Made by a program: the position numbers and the translations under genes. Shown here piece after piece: positions 7,873 to 14,858 of a stretch of 24,156 nucleotides of DNA. The stretch is from NCBI GenBank assembly GCA_050742155.1, contig JBOGFC010000082.1, forward strand, positions 1 through 24,156, read 5' to 3'. This DNA is from JBOGFC01 sp050742155. GTDB taxonomy: Bacteria; Actinomycetota; Acidimicrobiia; Spongiisociales; JALYHC01. Under the pieces are notes generated by a model, which saw only the letters and a list, made by a program, of their open reading frames with translations, had not been told where the DNA came from and made no database searches. Each line of letters starts with the position of its first letter. Position 1 is the first letter of the stretch.

Positions 7873-8741
7873 GATCCGGGCTGGTGCCGGTGGTGGGCCG
7901 GCCCAACGTCGGCAAGTCCAGCCTGGTGAACGCCCTGGTGGGCACCAAGGTGTCGATCATCTCGGTGCGCCCCCAGACCACCCGCAACACCATCCGGGGG
8001 GTGCTGACCAGGCCCGGCTTCCAGGCCGTGTTCATCGACACCCCCGGCCTGCACAAGCCCCGCACCGCCCTGGGTGAGCGGCTCAACGCCCTCGTCTACG
8101 GCACGTTGGGAGAGTCGGACGTGGTGGTGATGGTGCTGGACGCCACCCAGAAGGTGGCCCGTGGCGACCGTATGATCGCCCAACGCCTCCAGGAGGCCGG
8201 CAGCCCGGTGCTGGTGGCGGTGAACAAGGTGGACCTGGCCGCCGGGTCGAGAGTGGCCGCGCGTCTGGTCGAGGCCGCCGAGTGGGACTTCGACGCCTAC
8301 CTGCCGGTGAGCGCCCGGGAAGGGTCGGGGCTGGAGCCGCTGCTCGCGGAGCTGGAGGAGAGGCTCCCGGAGGGGCCGAGATACTTCCCGGAGGGGGTGC
8401 AGACCGACCAGCCCGATCGGGTGGTGGCCGCCGAGCTGGTCCGGGAGAAGTTCCTGGCCCACCTTCGGGAGGAGCTGCCCCACTCCTTGGCGGTGGAAGT
8501 GCAGGAGATGGAGGAGCGGGCCGGTGGGCTCCTCTACATCGCCGCCGACCTGATCGTGGAGCGTGTCTCGCAGAGGGGGATGGTGATCGGCAAGGGGGGC
8601 GGCCTCCTCCAGGAGGCCGGCTCGGAGGCTCGCCGGGAGCTGGAGGCCCTCTTCGGGACCAAGGTCTACCTCGACCTGCGAGTGAAGGTGGAGAAGGACT
8701 GGCAGCGCACCCCGGCCCTCCTCGACCGCCTGGGCTTCTGA
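7869..8741 (+). CDS. era: GTPase Era
   Basis: Era is an essential GTPase that binds 16S rRNA near its 3' end and guides 30S subunit assembly. The 290-aa protein carries G1 GRPNVGKS (10-17), a G2 region with TTRNTIRG (37-44), G3 DTPG (57-60) and G4 NKVD (119-122). A C-terminal KH domain has VIGKGG near 239. Its start GTG overlaps the upstream stop (GTGA), so it is the last gene of a coupled run from phoH. The N-terminus is short, beginning almost directly at the G domain. The family assignment is secure. Confidence 0.97.
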   Translation: MRSGLVPVVGRPNVGKSSLVNALVGTKVSIISVRPQTTRNTIRGVLTRPGFQAVFIDTPGLHKPRTALGERLNALVYGTLGESDVVVMVLDATQKVARGDRMIAQRLQEAGSPVLVAVNKVDLAAGSRVAARLVEAAEWDFDAYLPVSAREGSGLEPLLAELEERLPEGPRYFPEGVQTDQPDRVVAAELVREKFLAHLREELPHSLAVEVQEMEERAGGLLYIAADLIVERVSQRGMVIGKGGGLLQEAGSEARRELEALFGTKVYLDLRVKVEKDWQRTPALLDRLGF

Positions 8742-8802
8742 CCTGCGAACCTAAGGCTTGGCTGTACCGTAACGGTTCAATTCTGGCCAAAGAACGGCGC
8801 CC

Positions 8803-8808
8803 TAGTCT
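8803..8808 (+). promoter_or_regulatory. Candidate -10 element (TAGTCT) of lutABC
   Basis: TAGTCT ends 9 nt before the lutA ATG at 8818, and no Shine-Dalgarno lies in between. This spacing would give a leaderless or nearly leaderless transcript. A perfect 5-bp palindrome, ACCGT-A-ACGGT at 8766-8776, lies about 27 nt upstream and could be a regulator half-site pair, but it is too short to assign. Confidence 0.33.
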
Positions 8809-8817
8809 CCCTTCCTG

Positions 8818-9519
8818 ATGCCCAAGGTCTCGCTCTTCACCACCTGCCTCGTCGACCTGCTGCGTCCGGAGATCGGTGAGGCCACCGTGCGGGTGCTGGA
8901 GCGGGCCGGGGTGGAGGTGGAAATCCCGATCGGCCAGACCTGCTGCGGGCAGCCGGCCTGGAATGCCGGGGACCGCCGGGCGGCCGGCCGCTTCGTCGAC
9001 CACTGGCTGGACGTCTTCGGGGTGGCAGAGGCGGTGGTCTCGCCGTCGGGATCGTGCGTGGCCATGGTGCGCCATCAGTTCGAGCACGCCGTCGGGCCCT
9101 CTCGGCGTCAGGAGGCGGCCCGGCTCGCCTCCCGGACCTACGAGCTGAGCGAGTACCTGGTGGACGTGGTGGGGATCACCGACCTGGGCGCCGAGCTGGA
9201 CGGCCGGGCGGCCTATCACCCGGCCTGCCACGGCTTGCGGGGCCTGGGCATCCAGGAGCAGCCTCTCCGCCTGCTGGCCGAGGTGCGGGGACTGGCAGTG
9301 CGATCGCTGCCGGCCTTCTGCTGCGGCTTTGGAGGATTCTTCTCGCTGCGCTATCCGGAGGTGTCGGTGGCGCTGGCCGACCGGCGCGCGGAGCTGCTGG
9401 AGGATGCCGACCTGCTCATCTCGGGCGACGCCGGATGCCTCCTCCATCTGGGAAGCCGATTCGAGGCCCAGGGAGTGCCGGTCGAGATCCTTCACCTGGC
9501 CGAGGTGCTGGCCCGGTGA
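8818..9519 (+). CDS. lutA: L-lactate oxidation protein LutA (Fe-S, CCG domains)
   Basis: LutA works with LutB and LutC in oxidation of L-lactate to pyruvate, feeding electrons through iron-sulfur centres. The 233-aa protein has two cysteine-rich CCG domains. TCCGQPAWNAG has C42-C43, and the second, FCCGFGG, has C168-C169. It also has HPACHGLRGLG before the second domain. This is the full family pattern of a stand-alone LutA/YkgE. The gene begins a coupled operon: its TGA overlaps the lutB start. It follows era after a 76-bp gap that holds a candidate promoter. Close relatives include glycolate oxidase subunit GlcF, but the lutABC context decides the assignment. Confidence 0.94.
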   Translation: MPKVSLFTTCLVDLLRPEIGEATVRVLERAGVEVEIPIGQTCCGQPAWNAGDRRAAGRFVDHWLDVFGVAEAVVSPSGSCVAMVRHQFEHAVGPSRRQEAARLASRTYELSEYLVDVVGITDLGAELDGRAAYHPACHGLRGLGIQEQPLRLLAEVRGLAVRSLPAFCCGFGGFFSLRYPEVSVALADRRAELLEDADLLISGDAGCLLHLGSRFEAQGVPVEILHLAEVLAR

Positions 9520-10877
9520 GCGGATTTCGCGAGCGGTCCCGCCGGGCGCTGGCCGACCCCGACCTCCAGGGAGCGCTGAAGGGAGCGGCCGGCCGATTCG
9601 CGGGCGCTCGGGAGGCGGCTTGGGAAGAGCTGCCCGACGTGGAAGGGCTGCGACGCCGGGCGGCCTGGGCCCGCCGCCGGGCGGTGGCCGGGCTCCCCGA
9701 GCTGTGGGCGCGCTTCGCCGAGGTGGCGAAGCCGGCCGGCACCGAGCTCTACTGGGCGGCCGATTCCGCCGAGGTCGTCGACATTGTCCTGCGCCTGGCC
9801 CGCCAGGCATCCGCCCGGCTGGTCATCAAGTCCAAATCGATGCTCTCCGAGGAGGTCCACCTCAACCCGGCCCTGGAGGAGGCCGGCCTGGAGGTGGTGG
9901 AGACCGACCTCGGTGAGCTGATCGTGCAGTGGGCCGAGGAGCCGCCCAGCCACATCATCGCCCCGGCCGTCCACAAGACCCGCCACCAGGTGCAGGCCCT
10001 CTTCGCCCACCGCACCGGCGAGGACCCCGGCCCCGACATCCCGGCCCTCAACGACCTGGCCCGTCGCTACCTGCGGGACAAGTTCCTGCAGGCCGAGGTG
10101 GGCATCAGCGGGGCCAACCTGGCGGTGGCCGAGAGCGGCACCATCGTCCTGGTGACCAATGAGGGCAACGGCCGCATGGTGGCGACGCTTCCCCGCATGC
10201 ACATCGCCCTGGTGGGAGCCGAAAAGCTGGTGGCCGACCTGGACGACGCGGCGGCGGTCCTCGAGCTGCTGGCTCGTTCGGCCACCGGGCAGCGATCGAG
10301 CTCGTACGTGCAGTGGCTGAGCGGGCCCCGGCGGCCGGAGGAGGTGGACGGTCCGGAGCGCCTCTGCGTGGTGGTGATCGACGCCGGGCGCAGCCGGGTG
10401 GCCGGGAGCTCCTATCAGGACGCCCTGGCCTGCATCCGCTGTGGATCGTGCCTGAACGTCTGCCCCGTCTACACCACCACCGGCGGCCACGCCTACGACT
10501 CGCCCTATCAGGGACCGATCGGGGCGGTGGTCACCCCGCTCCTCCGGGGGAGGCCGGGTGACTGGGAGCTTCCCCAGGCCTCCACGCTGTGCGGGGCCTG
10601 CCTCGACGCCTGCCCGGTGATGATCGATCTGCCCCAGATGCTCCTCGATCTCCGGGGGGAGGCGCCCCGATCGGTGGCCGGACGGGGGGCGGGCTGGCTG
10701 GCCGCACGCCTGGCCGGGCCGCGCACCTTCTCCTCCGTGTTCCGCCTTGCGCGGTGGCCGGCGGTTCTCCTCTCACGGGGAGGCCGTCTGCGCTGGGCCC
10801 CCCCACCCCTGGCACGATGGGGACAGGGGAGGACGGTGCCCCGGCCGGCTGGTCGCTTCTTTCGGGAGAGATCCTGA
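9516..10877 (+). CDS. lutB: Iron-sulfur lactate oxidation protein LutB
   Basis: LutB is the ferredoxin-like and LUD-domain subunit of the LutABC lactate oxidation complex. From GTG 9516 (GTGA overlap with lutA) the product is 453 aa. An N-terminal LUD domain of about 300 residues includes SKSMLSEEVHLN and NGRMVATLPRMH. Two 4Fe-4S clusters follow: CIRCGSCLNVCPVY starting at about C307 and CGACLDACP starting near residue 359. A basic C-terminal tail ends the protein. The reading frame stays open upstream to 9054, but that extension would run through lutA and is not used. The stop overlaps lutC (TGATG), so the three genes are translationally coupled. Confidence 0.95.
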   Translation: MSGFRERSRRALADPDLQGALKGAAGRFAGAREAAWEELPDVEGLRRRAAWARRRAVAGLPELWARFAEVAKPAGTELYWAADSAEVVDIVLRLARQASARLVIKSKSMLSEEVHLNPALEEAGLEVVETDLGELIVQWAEEPPSHIIAPAVHKTRHQVQALFAHRTGEDPGPDIPALNDLARRYLRDKFLQAEVGISGANLAVAESGTIVLVTNEGNGRMVATLPRMHIALVGAEKLVADLDDAAAVLELLARSATGQRSSSYVQWLSGPRRPEEVDGPERLCVVVIDAGRSRVAGSSYQDALACIRCGSCLNVCPVYTTTGGHAYDSPYQGPIGAVVTPLLRGRPGDWELPQASTLCGACLDACPVMIDLPQMLLDLRGEAPRSVAGRGAGWLAARLAGPRTFSSVFRLARWPAVLLSRGGRLRWAPPPLARWGQGRTVPRPAGRFFRERS

Positions 10878-11524
10878 TGGATCAGGCGAGTTTCCTGGCC
10901 CGCTTCCGGCCGGTCGAGGCCCCCCGGCAACCTCCGGACGGCCCGGCCTGGATCGGCGGGGCCGATCCCGAGGCATTCGCCGCCCGTCTCGAGGAGGCCG
11001 GGGGAGTGGTGCGCCGGGCGACCCCGGACGACTGGGTGCACCAGGTGGCGGAGCAGGCCGGGGAATGGGGCGTGCACCTAGCGGTGGCCACCGCCGAGGG
11101 CCGCTTGCAACCGGCCGTGGAGGCGCTCCGCTCGGAGGGCCTTGAGGTGAGGGTGGCCGGGACCCGGGACTTGAGAGAACGGGCGGCGGCGGCTCAGATG
11201 GGGCTGACCGGAGCCCGCTGGGCCCTCGCCTCTACCGGTACGGTGGTGCTGGTGAGCAGTGCGGAGGCGCCCCGGCTGGTGTCACTGCTCCCCAGGGCTC
11301 ACCTGGCGGTGGTGTGGGAGGAGGAGCTGCTCCCCGATCTGGCCGAGCTGGCCCGGAGGGTGCGAGGGCTTGGGCCGATCCCGAGCGGGGTGACCCTGGT
11401 CACCGGCCCAAGCCGCACAGCCGATATCGAGCAAACGGTGGTGGTCGGGGTGCATGGCCCGGAGCGGATGGGGGTGGTGCTGATCTCCCCGCCCTCTGCC
11501 GTTCCCGGCTCTACGGTTCGGTGA
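10877..11524 (+). CDS. lutC: Lactate utilization protein LutC (LUD domain)
   Basis: LutC is the third subunit of the lactate-oxidation complex and consists of a LUD (DUF162) domain. From ATG 10877 the protein is 215 aa. Diagnostic stretches are GLTGARWALASTGTVVLVSS, LVSLLPRAHLAVV and VTGPSRTADIEQ, followed by VHGPERMGVVL at the end. The start overlaps the lutB stop by one base (TGATG). The last 14 nt overlap the 3' end of a convergent gene on the other strand. An upstream extension of the open frame to 10589 is excluded because it runs inside lutB. Confidence 0.94.
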   Translation: MDQASFLARFRPVEAPRQPPDGPAWIGGADPEAFAARLEEAGGVVRRATPDDWVHQVAEQAGEWGVHLAVATAEGRLQPAVEALRSEGLEVRVAGTRDLRERAAAAQMGLTGARWALASTGTVVLVSSAEAPRLVSLLPRAHLAVVWEEELLPDLAELARRVRGLGPIPSGVTLVTGPSRTADIEQTVVVGVHGPERMGVVLISPPSAVPGSTVR

Positions 11525-11870
11525 CTTCCTTGATCTGATCCAGCCGGCGCCGCCCGCCCAGTACGAGCAGGCGGCCGGCCAGCGAGATGAGGGCCAGGAA
11601 AGCCCCGGCCGCCGCCAGCGGCAGGGCGATGCCCCCGGTGGCGAGCCCCAAGAGGAAGACGGTCATCCCCACCACCAGTCCCAGGTCGAACTTCCAGAGA
11701 GGCCGGCCGCCCAGGGCGGTGGCCTGGCGGCGGAGCTCCGGGGCGTTGGCGGCCACCCGGGCGACCATGTCGTCGGCGAGGGGCTTGCCGGCGGTGGCCC
11801 AGAAACCCAGGGCGGCCAGCGCCCCCAGCGCGGCGAGCGCCACCGCCCCCCAGATGACCGTGCCGATCAT
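11511..11870 (-). CDS. Small membrane protein of unknown function
   Basis: I do not recognise a named family. From ATG at 11870 the product is 119 aa. An N-terminal hydrophobic helix begins MIGTVIWGAVALAALGALAA. A polar stretch follows, then two further hydrophobic segments near residues 67-85 and 87-105. A short basic/polar tail ends EVTEP. It looks like a small inner-membrane protein with two or three helices. A GGAGG lies almost directly upstream of the ATG, closer than usual. It is the only minus-strand gene in the core region and converges on lutC with a 14-nt overlap. It is divergent from recO across 66 bp, which could hold both promoters. Confidence 0.7.
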   Translation of the reverse strand: MIGTVIWGAVALAALGALAALGFWATAGKPLADDMVARVAANAPELRRQATALGGRPLWKFDLGLVVGMTVFLLGLATGGIALPLAAAGAFLALISLAGRLLVLGGRRRLDQIKEVTEP

Positions 11871-11924
11871 CCCTCCAGTCTGCCATCGGAGGAGGTTCTG
11901 CCCAATCTGCTGGCAACCGGCCGG

Positions 11925-11930
11925 TACGAT
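11925..11930 (+). promoter_or_regulatory. Candidate -10 element (TACGAT) of recO, leaderless spacing
   Basis: TACGAT ends 6 nt before the recO ATG at 11937, the spacing expected when transcription begins at the start codon itself. No Shine-Dalgarno is present between the hexamer and the ATG. The -35 region is not recognisable. Confidence 0.42.
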
Positions 11931-11936
11931 GGCCCA

Positions 11937-12719
11937 ATGGCACTCCGGCACGATCAGGGCATCATCCTGCGCGGCTTTCCCTTCGGAGAGGCCGATCGGG
12001 TGGTAGTGGCCCTGAGCCCCAACCACGGCAAGCTTCGGATGGTGGCCAAGGGGATCCGGAAGACCAAGAGCCGCTTTGGGGGGCGTCTCGAGCCGTTCAC
12101 TCATGTGGACCTGGTCCTCTATGAGGGGCGCAACCTCGACACCATCACCCAGGCGGAGGTGATCGACGCCTTCCCCCACCTGCGGCGGGACCTCGACCGG
12201 GTGATGGCGGCCGGCGTGATGGTGGAGGCGGTCGACGCCATCGCCCAGGAGCAGGAGTCGTCCCTCCGATCGTTCCTCTTGCTCCTGCGGGGCCTGCGGG
12301 CGCTCGACGCCGCTCCCGCCCATCCCGACCTGGTGACCTCGTTCCTCCTCAAGCTGGCCGAGGCGGTGGGGGTGGCCCCGGCCCTGGCCCACTGTGCCGC
12401 CTGTGGGGGCACCGAGCGGCTGGGCGGTTTCAGCCTGGCTGCCGGAGGAGTGGTCTGCGAGCGCTGCCGGGCCTCCGGGAGCGCCCGCGTGAGGAAGGGT
12501 CTCACTACGTACCTGGCCGGGCTGGCCGCCGCCGACTTCGAGGCGCTTCCGGTCCATCAGGTGGAATTCTCCGGCGAGGCGATGGGGATCACCCGCCGCT
12601 TCCTCGAGTACCACCTGGAGCGGCGACTGGAGAGCCTGGCGATGCTCTGGCCTCTCCCCTTGGGGGGTCCGGCGGCGGTGGCCGCAGATTCGCGGCCGGA
12701 CGGCTCGGGGCCACCATGA
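11937..12719 (+). CDS. recO: DNA repair protein RecO
   Basis: RecO mediates loading of RecA onto SSB-coated DNA in the RecFOR pathway. The 260-aa protein has an N-terminal OB fold (ILRGFPFGEADRVVVALSPN, then GKLRMVAKGIRK) and a helical domain. A zinc module has CAACGG near residue 152 and CERC about 25 residues later. The C-terminal helix RFLEYHLERRLESL is typical. It is preceded by a -10-like TACGAT with leaderless spacing. The stop overlaps uppS by 4 nt. The recO-uppS-glyS order is common in Actinobacteria. Confidence 0.94.
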   Translation: MALRHDQGIILRGFPFGEADRVVVALSPNHGKLRMVAKGIRKTKSRFGGRLEPFTHVDLVLYEGRNLDTITQAEVIDAFPHLRRDLDRVMAAGVMVEAVDAIAQEQESSLRSFLLLLRGLRALDAAPAHPDLVTSFLLKLAEAVGVAPALAHCAACGGTERLGGFSLAAGGVVCERCRASGSARVRKGLTTYLAGLAAADFEALPVHQVEFSGEAMGITRRFLEYHLERRLESLAMLWPLPLGGPAAVAADSRPDGSGPP

Positions 12720-13480
12720 CCCCCCAAACCCCCCGGGTTGAGCTCGACCGCACCCGTGTCCCCCGGCATGTGGCGATCATCATGGACGGCAACGGGCGGT
12801 GGGCGGCCGCTCGCGGTCTTCCCCGGGTGGCGGGGCACCAGGCCGGGGAGGAGGCGCTCTTCGACACGGTGGAGGGGGCCCTCGAGCTGGGGCTGGAGTG
12901 GCTGACCGCCTACACCTTCTCCACCGAGAACTGGCTGCGGTCCGCCGACGAGGTGGCCTTCCTGATGGGCTTCAACGAGGACCTCCTGCTGCGCCGCCGG
13001 GACGACCTGCACCAGAAGGGGGTACGGGTCTACTTCATCGGGGCCCTGGATGATCCCCGTGTGCCGGGGCGTAACCGGGAACGCATGGCGGAGACCCAGG
13101 CCATGACCGAGGGGAACGACAAGCTGCATCTGGTGCTTGCCTTCAACTACGGGTCCCGGGCCGAGCTGGGCGGCGCCGCCCGGGCCATCGCCCGGGCCTC
13201 CGCCGAGGGAAGCCTGGATCCCGAGGAGGTGGGGCCCGAGCATCTGGCGGCCCACCTCTACCTGCCACACATGCCCGACCCCGACCTGATCATCCGCACC
13301 AGCGGCGAGCTGCGGCTCTCCAATTTCCTGCTCTGGCAGGCCGCCTACAGCGAGCTGGTCTTCACCCCGGTGCTGTGGCCCGACTTCCGCCGGGAGCACC
13401 TGGCCGCCTGCATCGCCGAGTATCAGGGCCGGGGGCGGCGCTTCGGAGGTCTGTCCCCTCCCCCTCCCGGGGAGGGCTAG
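12716..13480 (+). CDS. uppS: Isoprenyl transferase (undecaprenyl diphosphate synthase family)
   Basis: This cis-prenyltransferase condenses isopentenyl diphosphate onto an allylic diphosphate to make the polyprenyl carrier for cell-wall synthesis. The 254-aa protein has the catalytic MDGNGRWA motif (D24), TFSTENW, and the C-terminal LIIRTSGELRLSNFLLWQ signature with the conserved substrate-binding arginines. Translation is coupled to recO (ATGA). The final residues, GGLSPPPPGEG, are encoded by a GC-rich hairpin (13456-13476) and are probably a lineage-specific tail. Chain length of the product (C50 or C55) cannot be read from the sequence. Confidence 0.96.
   Translation: MTPQTPRVELDRTRVPRHVAIIMDGNGRWAAARGLPRVAGHQAGEEALFDTVEGALELGLEWLTAYTFSTENWLRSADEVAFLMGFNEDLLLRRRDDLHQKGVRVYFIGALDDPRVPGRNRERMAETQAMTEGNDKLHLVLAFNYGSRAELGGAARAIARASAEGSLDPEEVGPEHLAAHLYLPHMPDPDLIIRTSGELRLSNFLLWQAAYSELVFTPVLWPDFRREHLAACIAEYQGRGRRFGGLSPPPPGEG
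13456..13476 (+). repeat. CCCTCCCC/GGGGAGGG hairpin at the uppS 3' end
   Basis: An 8-bp perfect inverted repeat (CCCTCCCC and GGGGAGGG) with a 5-nt loop lies inside the last codons of uppS. It matches the hairpins clustered after rpoD at 17761-17874, so it belongs to a dispersed repeat family. It could act as a transcription pause or terminator, but there is no T-tract. Confidence 0.6.
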
Positions 13481-13489
13481 GGACGGGGT

Positions 13490-13495
13490 TATCCT
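13490..13495 (+). promoter_or_regulatory. Candidate -10 element (TATCCT) of glyS
   Basis: TATCCT ends 10 nt before the glyS ATG at 13506, with no Shine-Dalgarno in between. The spacing resembles the elements before lutA, recO and dnaG. The -35 region would fall inside the uppS hairpin and has no recognisable hexamer. Confidence 0.36.
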
Positions 13496-13505
13496 TCGTC
13501 GGGCC

Positions 13506-14819
13506 ATGACCGTCTCCCTGGACACCATCGCCAACCTGGCCAAGCGGAGGGGCTTTGTCTTCCCGTCCTCGGAGATCTACGGCGGCCTGCGCTCCTCTTA
13601 CGACTACGGGCCGCTCGGGACCGAGCTGAAGCGCAACATCCGGGACGCCTGGTGGCGCTCCATGGTGCAGCTGCGCGCTGACGTGGTGGGGATCGACACG
13701 GCGGTGATCCAGGCCCGCCAGGTGTGGGTGGCTTCCGGGCACGAAAGCTCCTTCGCCGACCTGCTGGTGGAGTGCCGCAACTGCCACAGCCGCTTCCACC
13801 AGGGTCACCTGGCCGACCCGGACCGCTGCCCGAGCTGCGGGCAGGCGGGCACCTTCACCGATGCCCGGCAGTTCAACCTCATGTTCAAGACCTACTCGGG
13901 GCCGGTGGAAGACGAGTCCGCCTTGGTCTACCTGCGTCCTGAGACCGCCCAGGGGATCTTCATCAACTGGGCGGCGGTGCAGACCACCAGTCGCCGGAAG
14001 CTCCCCTTCGGGATCGCCCAGGTGGGAAAGTCGTTCCGGAACGAGATCACGCCCGGCCAGTTCATCTTTCGCACCCGGGAGTTCGAGCAGATGGAGATGG
14101 AGTTCTTCTGTCACCCCGAGGAGGCCGAGCGGTGGTTCGAGTTCTGGCGGGAGGAGCGCTTCCGCTGGTATCTGGACCTGGGACTGCGGGAGGACAACCT
14201 CCGTCTCCGGCCGCACGGATCCGACGAGCTGGCCCACTATGCGGCTTCCTGCTCGGACGTGGAGTACCGCTTCCCCTGGGGCTGGGGCGAGCTGGAGGGG
14301 ATCGCCAACCGCACCGACTACGACCTGCGGGCCCACGCCGAGACCAGCGGCCAGGACCTGCGCTACTTCGACATGGAGAGGGACGAGAGGTACTTCCCCC
14401 ACGTGATCGAGCCGGCCGCCGGGGTGGACCGCTCGGCACTGGCCTTCCTGCTCGACGCCTATCACGAGGAAGAGGTGCGGGGGGAGAAGCGGGTGGTGCT
14501 GCGGCTCCATCCCCGGCTGGCCCCGTACAAGGTGGCGGTCCTGCCCCTCTCCAAGCACCAGGACCTGGTCCCGGTGGCCGAGCGGGTGGTCGAGCTGGTG
14601 CGGCCGCAGTGGATGACCGAGCTCGACGTGACCCAGTCCATCGGCCGCCGCTACCGCCGCCAGGACGAGATCGGCACTCCCTATTGCCTGACCGTCGACT
14701 TCGAGACCCTCGAGGACCAGGCCGTCACCGTCCGGGACCGGGACACGATGGAGCAGGACCGGGTCCCCATCGAGGGGCTGGTCGAGCATCTGCGGAAGCG
14801 CTTCGAGACCATCCTCTGA
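13506..14819 (+). CDS. glyS: Glycine--tRNA ligase (alpha2 type)
   Basis: This is the class II synthetase that charges tRNA-Gly, in the homodimeric single-gene form. The protein is 437 aa. The N-terminal part has RGFVFPSSEIYGGLRSSYDY and YGPLGTELKRN (motif 1 region). A zinc ribbon of C90, C93, C108 and C111 is inserted. Motif 2 is VGKSFRNEI with FRTREFEQMEMEFF, and motif 3 is EPAAGVDRSALAFL. The C-terminal anticodon-binding domain begins near APYKVAVLPL. It lies 25 bp after uppS, with a candidate -10 element of its own. The two-subunit glyQ/glyS form is ruled out by the domain content. No missing catalytic motif is seen. Confidence 0.97.
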   Translation: MTVSLDTIANLAKRRGFVFPSSEIYGGLRSSYDYGPLGTELKRNIRDAWWRSMVQLRADVVGIDTAVIQARQVWVASGHESSFADLLVECRNCHSRFHQGHLADPDRCPSCGQAGTFTDARQFNLMFKTYSGPVEDESALVYLRPETAQGIFINWAAVQTTSRRKLPFGIAQVGKSFRNEITPGQFIFRTREFEQMEMEFFCHPEEAERWFEFWREERFRWYLDLGLREDNLRLRPHGSDELAHYAASCSDVEYRFPWGWGELEGIANRTDYDLRAHAETSGQDLRYFDMERDERYFPHVIEPAAGVDRSALAFLLDAYHEEEVRGEKRVVLRLHPRLAPYKVAVLPLSKHQDLVPVAERVVELVRPQWMTELDVTQSIGRRYRRQDEIGTPYCLTVDFETLEDQAVTVRDRDTMEQDRVPIEGLVEHLRKRFETIL

Positions 14820-14843
14820 TCTGGGAGGGGGAGAGCCCTCCGG

Positions 14844-14849
14844 TACACT
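14844..14849 (+). promoter_or_regulatory. Candidate -10 element (TACACT) of dnaG-rpoD
   Basis: TACACT ends 9 nt before the dnaG ATG at 14859 in the 39-bp gap after glyS. The intervening bases have no ribosome-binding site. Because rpoD overlaps the end of dnaG, this promoter would also serve rpoD. The -35 is weak or absent. Confidence 0.38.
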
Positions 14850-14858
14850 CCGCCGACG

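Noticed and set aside
9054..9515. An N-terminal extension of the LutB frame.
   Set aside because: It would run through lutA, and its translation is Arg/Gly-rich with no similarity to LutB. The GTG at 9516 has the coupled GTGA overlap and the right family length.
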